Origin: Candidatus Cloacimonadota bacterium
Lineage (GTDB): Bacteria; Cloacimonadota; Cloacimonadia; Cloacimonadales; WRIO01
NCBI GenBank assembly: GCA_017998585.1
Contig: JAGOCT010000001.1
Span: 1 to 33,276 of the forward strand
Direction: 5' to 3'
DNA: 33,276 nucleotides
The stretch's first letter is position 1, and each line of letters begins with the position of its first letter. Made by a program: the position numbers and the translations under genes. A model generated the notes under the pieces. The model made no database searches. It was given only the letters and a program-made list of their open reading frames with translations, and had not been told where the DNA came from. This document shows, in pieces, positions 7,826 through 16,284 of this stretch.

Positions 7826-8550
7826 TGGATGATTCCTATAACTGATAATTGGCGGTTATTTCCTTTGTCCCTACGGAAAGAAAAATAGTTTTGGTTTTCA
7901 TAAGTACATTCAGGTATTAATTGAATTTGATTATTCTTAATTTTTTCTGCCTCAAGCTGAAAAGACAGCATTTCAGGTATGTTAATTTTATACGAGGACT
8001 CGTTGAACTTTTTTTCATTAAACTCCTGACTCAGAATTTCTGAGTTGGATTTATAGAAATGATGATAGGTATTTTTATCGACTTCATAGTGATTTGCTGA
8101 TATTCCAGCACCAATAACAATATGTAAGTCATTTGACTGACATTTGAATTCATCAATCATTTTTTGAATTGTTTTTCCAAGTATATTGAGTCTTGTTCCT
8201 TCGCGTCCAGAATGGACAGCTGCAATTGCTTTTTGTTTTTTATCATAAATCAGGATGGGAAAACAATCAGCAGTACGGACGCATAAAAAAAGGTTTTTCG
8301 TATTGGTAATCATTGCGTCAGCAAGTGGAATTTCCGGCACATTATCAATAAATCCAGCTCCTGCATGAGCATCATTCACATTAACAATGACATCGCCAGC
8401 AGTTTGCTCCATTCTGACAAGCCGTTCATAAGGGATGACCAAATGAGACAGTTGAATTGCCTGTCTTTCTTTTAACAAAGTACGATAATCGTTTTTTTTA
8501 TCTCCATGCCAGACAAAAATGTTTTCACAAATATATTCCATAAATCTCAT
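7822..8550 (-). CDS. pgeF: PgeF/YfiH (laccase-domain, DUF152) family protein
   Basis: Family members are metal-dependent purine nucleoside phosphorylase/deaminase-like enzymes; E. coli YfiH (PgeF) limits mis-incorporation in peptidoglycan precursors. Numbered from the ATG at 8550 (242 residues), family motifs are ADAMITN, VRTADCFPILIYD (Cys96), AAVHSGREGT (His113) and GAGISANHYEV. Two features are unusual: the first metal-ligand His, normally in Q-x-H, is Ala51 (EQTAGDV), and the Trp of HAGWRG is missing. The frame extends to a TTG at 8604, but the first 15 codons look like leader. In-frame ATGs exist at 8559, 8550 and 8541. GAGGA is two bases before 8550 and eleven before 8541, so the start is uncertain. 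It is the first gene of pgeF-fapA-DUF3795. Confidence 0.85.
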   Translation of the reverse strand: MRFMEYICENIFVWHGDKKNDYRTLLKERQAIQLSHLVIPYERLVRMEQTAGDVIVNVNDAHAGAGFIDNVPEIPLADAMITNTKNLFLCVRTADCFPILIYDKKQKAIAAVHSGREGTRLNILGKTIQKMIDEFKCQSNDLHIVIGAGISANHYEVDKNTYHHFYKSNSEILSQEFNEKKFNESSYKINIPEMLSFQLEAEKIKNNQIQLIPECTYENQNYFSFRRDKGNNRQLSVIGIIQ

Positions 8551-8662
8551 TATCCTCATTTCATACTTTGTAAGTAAAAAAAATGAAAATTGTAATAAAG
8601 TCAATACTTTTCTTAAAAGTTTTTTATATTTGACTGGAAGTGAGACAATTATGACTCATAAT

Positions 8663-8686
8663 AAAAAAGGCTGCCGAAGCAGCCTT
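8663..8686 (-). terminator. Rho-independent terminator of the glucan operon
   Basis: The 8-bp stem 8667-8674/8679-8686 is capped on the minus strand by a C(UUCG)G tetraloop and followed by a T-run. It lies just past the glgP stop at 8693. Confidence 0.93.
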
Positions 8687-8692
8687 GAGTTT

Positions 8693-11254
8693 CTATCTCC
8701 ATTTAATGAGTTTTCGCTCTTTATAGAGTCTAAAATTGTATTTAGGTTTGATTCTGACACTGAAGTTTTGATATCCTGATTTTTTGAGACGGAAAGAACA
8801 AGTATATTTTACTACATTATCAGAGTATTTTTCAACAAAGTCAAGCGGAATAATTTCAAAATTATCCTGATTATCGAGCTGATAAAAGAGTTCGACTTCA
8901 AAGAGCTGATGTTCTGCCTGATCAAGGTAAACATAAGACTCAATATCTACGATATCTCCACTGGTAATCTTTTCTTCATCTGGGAATTTTAAGAAGAAAT
9001 CCTTAATAAAAATTTTATCCCATACTGCAGCTGCTTTAGATTCGATTTCGAGTATATCATTCAAAATCTTGTAATTATCTGAAGATATTTGCTCATACAG
9101 ATAAATGCTTGGAATATAGAATTTTTTACCATATTCATCAAGCATACGGTGCATATTGAATCCCATTCCGACAGTGTACATAGAGCGTTTCATCATCCTG
9201 ATCCAACGGATAGGGTAATTTGCCTGATCACGTTCATAGTAAAGCGGAGCAATTTCATTTTCAATCAGGTCATAGATCTGCTCTGCTTCCATTCTCTGAG
9301 CAGTCTCATAATCACTGTAATAATCTGCTGCATTGATTGCCCATCCGTTTTTCCCATCATAACATTCAGGCCACCAGCCATCGAGCACACTACAGTTGAG
9401 TACACCGTTAATACCGGCTTTCATTCCGGAGGTACCACTGGCTTCCATTGGTTTGACAGGATTATTCAACCAAACATCCACACCCTGAACGATATGACGG
9501 GCAACGTTCATGTCATAGTCTTCAATAAAGAGAAATTTGTCTTCTACATTGTTTTGTCTGGCAAATTCGATAATACCTTTAATCAGTTTTTTTCCTTCTA
9601 TATCTGCAGGATGGGCTTTGCCGGCAAATAGAAACTGAACAGGCCTTTCCTTATTGTTTAGAATCCTAAGTAATCTTTCAGGATTTTTTAACAGCAGGGT
9701 TGCTCTTTTATACTGGGCAAAACGACGGGCAAAGCCTATTGTCAGATAACTGTGATGTAAAATTCGTTTACCTGGATTGCTGGTACTTTGTGTAAGCCCT
9801 TTATCTTGTGAAAAGCGAACGATTCTGTTTCTGATAAAAGAAATCATTTGTTCTTTTCTTTGCAGATGTGCTTCCCATATTTCATTGTCTGGTATCATCA
9901 GTACATTATTCCAAACATGCTTACGTTCAGATGCATGCAGATATTCAGGTCTTACATAGCGATTATAAAGAATCGTTAATTGTTTACTGAGCCATGTTTG
10001 CAGGTGAACGCCATTGGTAATTGCAGTAATTGGCACTTCACTGTCACAAAGATTAGGGTAAATCTTATGCCACATTTTTCTGGAAACATGAGAGTGTAAT
10101 TCAGAAACACCATTAATGTATTTGGAAAATCTGATTGCCATGGCAGGTAGCCAGAAATTATGATCATCACCCTCAATCTCGCCATAAGAGATCATTTCCT
10201 GATAATTGATGCCTATCGCTTCAATCTTATCTTTCAGATATTTATCAATCAGTTTCTTATCAAAATGTTCATTTCCTTCAACAACCGGAGTGTGAGTGGT
10301 AAATACTGAACGGGCTTTGATGATGTTTTTTGCCTGATTAAAACTTAACTTTTGCTCGACCATCAGTTTTCTGAGCAGTTCAAAGATAATAAAGGCAGAA
10401 TGCCCCTCATTCATATGGTAAACAGTTGGTTCTATATTTAGATACTCCATGATCTTCATCGAACCGTAAGCCAGCAGGATTTCTTGAAGGATTCGCTTTT
10501 CTCTGTCAGCTTCATACAGCAGATGAGTAATGCTTTGGTATTGAGGTGGATTTTGAGGCAGATCGGTATCAAGCAGGTAAAGTTTGATCTTGCCTACATT
10601 GATTATCCAGACTTTGAAGAAGAGCTTTTGGTTATGAATATTGATGTCCAGAATTAAGTCCATATTCTTGTCATCTTTGACAGTTTTAACCGGTTTTTGG
10701 CCCCATTCAATCAACTTATAGGCCTCTTCCTGCATTCCTTCAGGGTTTATTCTCTGACTGAAATAACCATATTTATACAGAATACCAAAGGCATACATGG
10801 GAATCGCCTGATCTGAAGCTGCTTTAAGGTAATCGCCGGCAAGGATGCCCAGACCGCCTGAATAGATAGGCAATGACTCATGTAAACCATATTCCATACA
10901 CAAATAAGCGACTTTTGCCGGATGATCCATTGTCCATTTTTCGCCATTAATTTCAAAATCAGTATTATCAAAATTGAGGTATTCCTGATAACCCGTATAG
11001 ACTTTATCCAGTTCATACAGATAGCCGGAGTCAGTTGACAATTCTTCCAGTCTTTCATTAGTGATTTCAGAAAGCAGTTTAACCGGATTGTGTTCACATT
11101 TTCTGTAAAGCATCGGATCAATACGGCTAAACAAATCATAAGCATCTTTATCCCAGGTTGACCATACATTGTAAGCCAGCTCTTCCAGTCTGTGCAGACT
11201 TTCTGGAATTCTGGGTTTTACATGGATACTGGTAAAACGTGGTTTTTTAATCAT
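8693..11254 (-). CDS. glgP: Alpha-glucan (glycogen/maltodextrin) phosphorylase, GT35
   Basis: The enzyme releases glucose-1-phosphate from alpha-1,4-glucan ends. At 853 residues it belongs to the shorter bacterial/archaeal GT35 branch with an N-terminal DUF3417-like region (about 1-110). Visible motifs are EYGLHESLPIYSGGLGILAG (121-140), HMNEGHSAF (280-288), TTHTPVVEG and ITNGVH, and then EASGTSGMKAGING (604-617), where Lys612 should carry PLP. A C-terminal beta-rich segment of about 120 residues follows the catalytic core. The ATG overlaps the end of the GH57 gene by 8 bases, and GAGGAAAG precedes it. Last gene of the operon, directly before its terminator. Confidence 0.96.
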   Translation of the reverse strand: MIKKPRFTSIHVKPRIPESLHRLEELAYNVWSTWDKDAYDLFSRIDPMLYRKCEHNPVKLLSEITNERLEELSTDSGYLYELDKVYTGYQEYLNFDNTDFEINGEKWTMDHPAKVAYLCMEYGLHESLPIYSGGLGILAGDYLKAASDQAIPMYAFGILYKYGYFSQRINPEGMQEEAYKLIEWGQKPVKTVKDDKNMDLILDINIHNQKLFFKVWIINVGKIKLYLLDTDLPQNPPQYQSITHLLYEADREKRILQEILLAYGSMKIMEYLNIEPTVYHMNEGHSAFIIFELLRKLMVEQKLSFNQAKNIIKARSVFTTHTPVVEGNEHFDKKLIDKYLKDKIEAIGINYQEMISYGEIEGDDHNFWLPAMAIRFSKYINGVSELHSHVSRKMWHKIYPNLCDSEVPITAITNGVHLQTWLSKQLTILYNRYVRPEYLHASERKHVWNNVLMIPDNEIWEAHLQRKEQMISFIRNRIVRFSQDKGLTQSTSNPGKRILHHSYLTIGFARRFAQYKRATLLLKNPERLLRILNNKERPVQFLFAGKAHPADIEGKKLIKGIIEFARQNNVEDKFLFIEDYDMNVARHIVQGVDVWLNNPVKPMEASGTSGMKAGINGVLNCSVLDGWWPECYDGKNGWAINAADYYSDYETAQRMEAEQIYDLIENEIAPLYYERDQANYPIRWIRMMKRSMYTVGMGFNMHRMLDEYGKKFYIPSIYLYEQISSDNYKILNDILEIESKAAAVWDKIFIKDFFLKFPDEEKITSGDIVDIESYVYLDQAEHQLFEVELFYQLDNQDNFEIIPLDFVEKYSDNVVKYTCSFRLKKSGYQNFSVRIKPKYNFRLYKERKLIKWR

Positions 11255-12446
11255 TTAATCTTTCCTCCAGATCAGCTAAGGCATTTATAAAATAGATATA
11301 AGCCTGTTCAGGGGAGTCGTAAGGTGAGAAGTATTTATGAACGTCTCCATCCTGAAAATACTTGGTACACATATAGTAGAAATGGTCAGAAGTGCTTAAT
11401 TTTCTTGCATCTTCCATCAGATCATAACGTCCCTTTTCCCTGATTTTTTCGACAAGCTCATAGAATGTTTCTATCGCATTTTTTTGCATATCATTTTCCA
11501 GCCATGCAGATAAGTCACGCTCTGCATCTGCCCAGGAGACAGGTTCAGGGAAGGAGAGGGTTTCCTGCTGGTAATTGGATAATTCATAAGCCTGGGAAGG
11601 CCATGCAAATCCCAGATTCGGATTTTGAAGTACACGTTCCGGTAATTTCTCCATAAACTTGAAGATACCTGTTTCTTCCCATTGGTGTTCGCCGAATGTT
11701 TCATAATCCATAAAGAGATTGAGAAACATATTGCGCCCTTTTTCTTCCTTAAAAGTAAGCTGTTCAACCCAATGAACAAACTTATCGACTGTCAGTGGAA
11801 ATTCAGGCCAGTCTCTGTTGGAAAAACGGAAGGCAATATCATCAGACAACTGATAGTATTTGAGCAGAAGACTGATGTCGCCAGTATAATTTTTGTAAGC
11901 ATATAGTGGAGAACGCCAGCCTAAAATACGGTCAACGCCTTCTGTCAAAATCGTCTTAAAGCCTTCAATGTCATAGATGATGTCAGACAATTTATCCTGA
12001 TAGATCAATTCTGTATTACGGAAAGTCGTTGTATAATAATTAAATTCTTTTTTCATCAGATTTCTGTGCATTTCGACTTGTTCCAGAAACTCTTCAGTAT
12101 CGTACAGTAAGGCCAGTGAGTGATAATAAGTCTCTCCGATAAACTCCACACAGCCGGTTTCTGCCAGTGCTTTAAATGAATCCAATACATCCGGACGGTA
12201 TTTTTTAAATTGTTCAATTGCCACACCTGTAACCGAATATGAGATTTTAAACTGACCTTTAAATTGTTTGATCAGTTTCAGCATCAGATTATTAGTTGGA
12301 ATATAGCATTTGTCAGCCACTTTATGAGTAACCAGTTCATTTAGCTTATGATCAAAATAGTCATGGTTTTTACCAATTTCCAAAGCGCTGTAATGTTTCA
12401 GACGGTAAGGTTGGTGCACCTGAAAGTAGAAAACTAAGTTTAACAT
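11247..12446 (-). CDS. Glycoside hydrolase family 57 alpha-amylase-like enzyme
   Basis: GH57 enzymes cleave or transfer alpha-1,4-glucans with a retaining mechanism. The 399 residues show all expected regions: FYFQVHQPYRL (6-16, region 1 HQP), GETYYHS (104-110), FRNTELIY (142-149, with Glu146 the likely nucleophile), MDYETFGEHQW (246-256, with Asp248 the likely acid/base) and STSDHFYYM near the C-terminus. The protein is short for the family and lacks extra C-terminal domains. Together with the adjacent glycosyltransferase and debranching enzyme it forms a trio that recurs in Bacteroidetes glycogen loci. AAGGAG precedes the ATG. The exact specificity (amylase, 4-alpha-glucanotransferase or branching) is not decided by sequence. 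Confidence 0.93.
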   Translation of the reverse strand: MLNLVFYFQVHQPYRLKHYSALEIGKNHDYFDHKLNELVTHKVADKCYIPTNNLMLKLIKQFKGQFKISYSVTGVAIEQFKKYRPDVLDSFKALAETGCVEFIGETYYHSLALLYDTEEFLEQVEMHRNLMKKEFNYYTTTFRNTELIYQDKLSDIIYDIEGFKTILTEGVDRILGWRSPLYAYKNYTGDISLLLKYYQLSDDIAFRFSNRDWPEFPLTVDKFVHWVEQLTFKEEKGRNMFLNLFMDYETFGEHQWEETGIFKFMEKLPERVLQNPNLGFAWPSQAYELSNYQQETLSFPEPVSWADAERDLSAWLENDMQKNAIETFYELVEKIREKGRYDLMEDARKLSTSDHFYYMCTKYFQDGDVHKYFSPYDSPEQAYIYFINALADLEERLND

Positions 12447-12470
12447 AAAAATTCTCCTTTGAAGGTTGGC

Positions 12471-13787
12471 TTAAAGCATTTCATCATAAACGCTTATGAT
12501 TTTATCTGCAGCTTCACTCCAACCAATAGATTGGACTTCTAATCGACCTTTTTCACCCATTTCCTGACATTCATCAGGATTCTCAATTAAATAATTAACA
12601 ATTTCTGACATTTTCTTTGTATCCCAGAAATCCACTTTATATGCATGATTTACCACTTCCGATACACCTGATTGTTTTGATATAATGGTGGTTACACCAT
12701 AAGCCATTGCTTCAAGCGGAGCAATACCAAAAGGTTCGGAAACGGAAGGTAATATATAAATATCGACACTATTTAGTATTGTCTCGACTTGTTTTCTGTT
12801 CAGGAAACCGGCAAAAATAAAGCGGTTTCTGAGTCTGAGAAAGGCAGATCTGTGGAGTAGTTTTCTCGACATATCGCCTGTTCCTGCCATTATAAATCGT
12901 GCATGCGGGTGAACTTTGAGCACTTCATTGGCAATCTCGATAAAGTAATCAGGTCCTTTTTGCAGAGTAATTCTACCTAAAAAGAGGATGGTTGGCCCTT
13001 TAAAAATTCTGTCTTTCTGGTCAGCAATCAAATCTCCTACATCGTATGCATTGTGAATAATACGAATCTTTCCTGAATCTATATGATAACGGGATATCAC
13101 CATATTGGCAGTATATTTTGAAACACAAATCACTCTGTCTGCATAGGACATGCCGTCATATTCCAGATTGTGTATTCTTTCATCACCCACTCCGCCTGAT
13201 CTGTCAAATTCTGTGGCGTGCATGTGGGCAATTAAAGGTTTACCGGTTAATCGTTTAGCCAGCATGCCTGCCGGATAGGTTAGCCAGTCGTGAGAATGAA
13301 TCAGATCAAAATCAAGCGTTTTGGCAAATTTTTCAGCACGGACAGTCAGTTCCTGAACTTTTTTAAATATATTTTCCTCACCCAGTAAATAGATTTTTAA
13401 GTCTTGCCAAATCTTTTCCTGAATGGTGGTGTGATGATGTTTTTCAACAACGACTTTTTCGACAACTTTAGTCCATGATTTTAATTCAGAACCATTTATG
13501 TAAGTCTCTGGTGAAAAGCTAACGCCTAGATACTCCAGTCTTTTGGTTAAGGTTTCGTGAGTAATTCTTTCATATTCTTTGTGTTTTACAGGATCAAGGA
13601 AAACTACAGGCAATGTGTCTGCATCTTCCACTTTTCTGAGTGGAAAATACACCATATCTTTGGTTGGCAATACCAGATCGACTTCAATACCTGATTGTAG
13701 CAATGCTTTTACCATGCCGTAACATGCCATTGCCAGTCCTCCGGCAATTAAAGGTGGAAATTCCCAGGTAAACATCAGAATTTTCAT
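12471..13787 (-). CDS. Glycogen synthase-like glycosyltransferase (GT4/GT5 superfamily)
   Basis: The 438-residue GT-B-fold enzyme probably extends alpha-glucan from a nucleotide-glucose donor. The N-terminal domain starts MKILMFTWEFPPLIAGGLA, whose GGLA loop matches the glucan-synthase K-x-G-G-L element, and continues with HSHDWLTYPAG (164-174). The C-terminal domain has FLGRITLQKG (269-278, the donor-phosphate Arg/Lys pair) and SEPFGIAPLEAMAYG (350-364, the E-x7-E motif with Glu351 and Glu359). The donor may be UDP-glucose: a UDP-glucose pyrophosphorylase is encoded at 28895 and no glgC is in the window. That is inference. The ATG overlaps the debranching enzyme stop as ATGA, and the GH57 gene follows after 24 bases. 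Confidence 0.88.
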   Translation of the reverse strand: MKILMFTWEFPPLIAGGLAMACYGMVKALLQSGIEVDLVLPTKDMVYFPLRKVEDADTLPVVFLDPVKHKEYERITHETLTKRLEYLGVSFSPETYINGSELKSWTKVVEKVVVEKHHHTTIQEKIWQDLKIYLLGEENIFKKVQELTVRAEKFAKTLDFDLIHSHDWLTYPAGMLAKRLTGKPLIAHMHATEFDRSGGVGDERIHNLEYDGMSYADRVICVSKYTANMVISRYHIDSGKIRIIHNAYDVGDLIADQKDRIFKGPTILFLGRITLQKGPDYFIEIANEVLKVHPHARFIMAGTGDMSRKLLHRSAFLRLRNRFIFAGFLNRKQVETILNSVDIYILPSVSEPFGIAPLEAMAYGVTTIISKQSGVSEVVNHAYKVDFWDTKKMSEIVNYLIENPDECQEMGEKGRLEVQSIGWSEAADKIISVYDEML

Positions 13788-15880
13788 GATTTATCCCCTT
13801 CCAGATTAGACAGAATCATTTCAATACAGTAAAGCGCATTGACGCTCCATGCCTGAGCAGGGGTACCCTTTGGGAAATGTGGTTTATCGCCATCCCAAAC
13901 TTCTGCGATTGAGGCAATATGACCTTTTTGGTAGCCATTTCTGAATTTCTCAATCAGATAACTGATATGATTCCTCGATTCATTGACTGATTTACCAGGA
14001 TAAGCTCTCAGCCAGGTCTTTACAAACGGTAAAAGCAACCATGCCCAGACTGTTCCCTGATGGTAAGCTTTATCTCTTTGGTTGAGGTCACCGATATATT
14101 TTTTTTTAAATTTGTAGTCTCTTGGAGAGAGAGTTCTCAAACCATAAGGTGTAAACAATTCAATATGCGCACATTCGTAAATTTGCTGAAGTTTATCTAT
14201 TGAGAGCGGGGTAAATGGCAAAGATGCTGCAATAATCGCATTTGGTCTGTATTCAGCAATCACCTGGTCACGATAAATACGGTCAGCTAAAAAATCACCA
14301 ATCCAGTATTTAGAAAAAGACTCTTTTATCAGATTTTTTTGCTCTATAAATTCATTGTTCAGCAGATAGAATTTACTTTCAGGTGCAATATTATTATATT
14401 TTTCAATCATTAGTTCATAATAACATAATGCATTGTATAATAATGCGTTAATTTCAACTGGCGCACCATCTCTCGGTGTTACTGGATTACCAGAAATTTT
14501 CGCATCCATCCAGGTTGCAGATGCAAATGAATGACCTAACTCCAGCAAACCATCTTCTCGTATAAAGAAATGCTCGTTTTCTTTAAATAATAACTCATTC
14601 AGAGTGTTTTCTGTAATATCAATGATTTCTTTCCAGTTAGCCGTTTTTTGTTTTTGAGTGCCTTTTTGATTCAGTTTTTCAACAGTTTCATAAAGTCTGA
14701 TAATAAACCATAAGCTGGCGTCAATTGTATCATAATTACCACCCTGTCCGCTTTCAGAGCACATATTGGGCAGTAATCCGTTTTTTCTTTGTTCATTATA
14801 TTTTTTTAAGACAGACCAGGCATACTCTGCTCCTTTAGGCATTTGAATAATACTCTCCAATGCGATCATTGTATCTCTTCCCCAGGCACCAAACCATGGG
14901 AATCCTGCTACGATGTCATTGTTTGCCATAAAATCAGTCATTGACAGTTCTAGTATTTTCAGATAATCAGGATATTCAAACATGATGTTATCATTATAAT
15001 CCAGAGAATTTAAGATACTGTTTTCTTCTTCATTTTCTTCAGATTTTGATTTAATATCATTTTTTCTTTTTTGAGGAATATCATAGGGAAGAGGATATTT
15101 TTTATACCGTTTTTCGATTCTAGCGACCAGTTCTTCTGTGTTTTCAATCGGCATGTCAGAGAAAATCAGATAATCAGTTTCATTTGTTTTCAGACTAAAC
15201 TCAATACCTGCAACCGAGATCAGATCTTCTGAACCTGGATAACCTCTCATGGCTTCCCATGGATAATACTGACTTCTATAGATGTTATGTTCTGGATAAA
15301 TCTGTCCGTGTTGAAGCCAGCCATAACACTCAAGCTGATTAGAAAAGCGTTTAACTTTTAAAAAGTGACAATGTTCATCCTGGCAGATTTCTGTATGAAT
15401 ATCATTTTTATCCCAGTCACCCGCCTGATTGAGATGATGATGATTTCTCAGGGCAAATTTGGGTCTAATTTTGAAGTTGAGTTGATTGGTACTTAAATTT
15501 TTGTATTTAATCAGAATCGTATTACTTGTTTCGTCCATCATGATGCTTTTTCGGATGAGAATATCATCATTATGTGGTAAAGCAGAAAACAAGAATACCG
15601 GATAAGGTCGTAACCAGCTTTTTACCAGATGTAAAAAACCTTCCGGATAAATGCAGTTGTTATAATGATTGCTGTCCAGAAAAAATGATTCCCCCCGCCA
15701 TTCAATCATCTCTTCCAGACTGGCAAGCAAATTATAACGTTCGAATTGAGCATTACTTTTTGTCAGTAAAGAATGGTATTTTCTCAGAGGTACAAGATTG
15801 CCTGTTCCAAGTGCATAAGCACCGTTTTGATTGCTTAAAATCCATTCATGACTCTGAGTCTCCAAGAAATAATTTGCCAT
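13784..15880 (-). CDS. Glycogen debranching enzyme (amylo-alpha-1,6-glucosidase type)
   Basis: The 698-residue protein has a beta-rich N-terminal domain (about 1-265, starting with the HEWILSNQNGAYALGTGN pattern of this group), a charged linker (about 270-300) and an (alpha/alpha)6 catalytic domain of GDE_C/GH133 type. The catalytic part contains AGFPWFGAWGRDTMIAL (325-341), DASLWF, the WMDAK and PVEINALLYNAL segments, and YHQGTVWAWLL. It should remove alpha-1,6 branch stubs from glycogen. First gene of the operon; GGAGGGG sits just before the ATG, the strongest ribosome-binding site of the four genes. A mapped promoter lies about 110 bases upstream. Confidence 0.95.
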   Translation of the reverse strand: MANYFLETQSHEWILSNQNGAYALGTGNLVPLRKYHSLLTKSNAQFERYNLLASLEEMIEWRGESFFLDSNHYNNCIYPEGFLHLVKSWLRPYPVFLFSALPHNDDILIRKSIMMDETSNTILIKYKNLSTNQLNFKIRPKFALRNHHHLNQAGDWDKNDIHTEICQDEHCHFLKVKRFSNQLECYGWLQHGQIYPEHNIYRSQYYPWEAMRGYPGSEDLISVAGIEFSLKTNETDYLIFSDMPIENTEELVARIEKRYKKYPLPYDIPQKRKNDIKSKSEENEEENSILNSLDYNDNIMFEYPDYLKILELSMTDFMANNDIVAGFPWFGAWGRDTMIALESIIQMPKGAEYAWSVLKKYNEQRKNGLLPNMCSESGQGGNYDTIDASLWFIIRLYETVEKLNQKGTQKQKTANWKEIIDITENTLNELLFKENEHFFIREDGLLELGHSFASATWMDAKISGNPVTPRDGAPVEINALLYNALCYYELMIEKYNNIAPESKFYLLNNEFIEQKNLIKESFSKYWIGDFLADRIYRDQVIAEYRPNAIIAASLPFTPLSIDKLQQIYECAHIELFTPYGLRTLSPRDYKFKKKYIGDLNQRDKAYHQGTVWAWLLLPFVKTWLRAYPGKSVNESRNHISYLIEKFRNGYQKGHIASIAEVWDGDKPHFPKGTPAQAWSVNALYCIEMILSNLEGDKS

Positions 15881-15960
15881 TAACCCCTCCTGGTTTTTTA
15901 TTCGCAGAATCTGTTGATTAGCGAATCGTTTTTATTTGCTTTTTATACCTTAATATTGTC

Positions 15961-15985
15961 AAAGACAGTCTTTCTGACTCTCTTT
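15961..15985. promoter_or_regulatory. Imperfect inverted repeat at the glucan operon start point
   Basis: AAAGACAGTC (15961-15970) and GACTCTCTTT (15976-15985) pair over 10 positions with one mismatch, around a 5-base spacer. It lies at the predicted transcription start (about 15984), so it is either an operator or a 5'-terminal mRNA stem. Confidence 0.5.
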
Positions 15986-15990
15986 AGATA

Positions 15991-16019
15991 TATATAGTAC
16001 GATTCCTTTTAAAAGTCAA
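15991..16019 (-). promoter_or_regulatory. Promoter of the glucan operon
   Basis: On the minus strand, TTGACT (16019-16014) is separated by 17 bases from TATATA (15996-15991). It points at the debranching enzyme gene and gives a leader of about 100 bases. The remaining intergenic bases to 16234 are AT-rich, with only the hairpin at 16063-16091. Confidence 0.72.
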
Positions 16020-16062
16020 GCAAAAATTTGATTAATTTTGTTTTTTAACACAAAACTGACAT

Positions 16063-16091
16063 AAAAATTAAAAAGCAGAATCTTAATTTTT
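16063..16091. repeat. Perfect 9-bp inverted repeat in the intergenic region
   Basis: AAAAATTAA (16063-16071) and TTAATTTTT (16083-16091) flank an 11-base loop, upstream of the glucan promoter. It ends in a T-run on the plus strand but no plus-strand gene precedes it. It could be an AT-rich operator or chance. Confidence 0.3.
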
Positions 16092-16234
16092 GTTGAAATG
16101 TTTATTCGTTTGTTTTTGAAGTTCTTCAATCGAATCAGTACTGTTCAGACTACCTGTTTAGAATTCAGTTTAAATCAGAATCTAAGCTACTCATTGACTT
16201 CAAATGTTCAATGTGGTAAATTTACGACAGAATC

Positions 16235-16268
16235 AAAAAAGGACACAGTTTCTTATAACTGTGTCCTT
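16235..16268 (-). terminator. Rho-independent terminator of the decarboxylase gene
   Basis: A perfect 12-bp stem (16239-16250 with 16257-16268) and a 6-base loop are followed by TTTTTT on the minus strand, 17 bases after the decarboxylase stop. Confidence 0.93.
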
Positions 16269-16284
16269 AAAAGATTAAGAAAAG

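Noticed and set aside
8519..8779. 86-codon plus-strand frame between pgeF and glgP
   Set aside because: Passes through the glgP terminator and both flanking gene ends; no ribosome-binding site.
9089..9631. 180-codon plus-strand frame inside glgP
   Set aside because: Lies over the conserved PLP-lysine region of glgP on the opposite strand; no promoter or ribosome-binding site.
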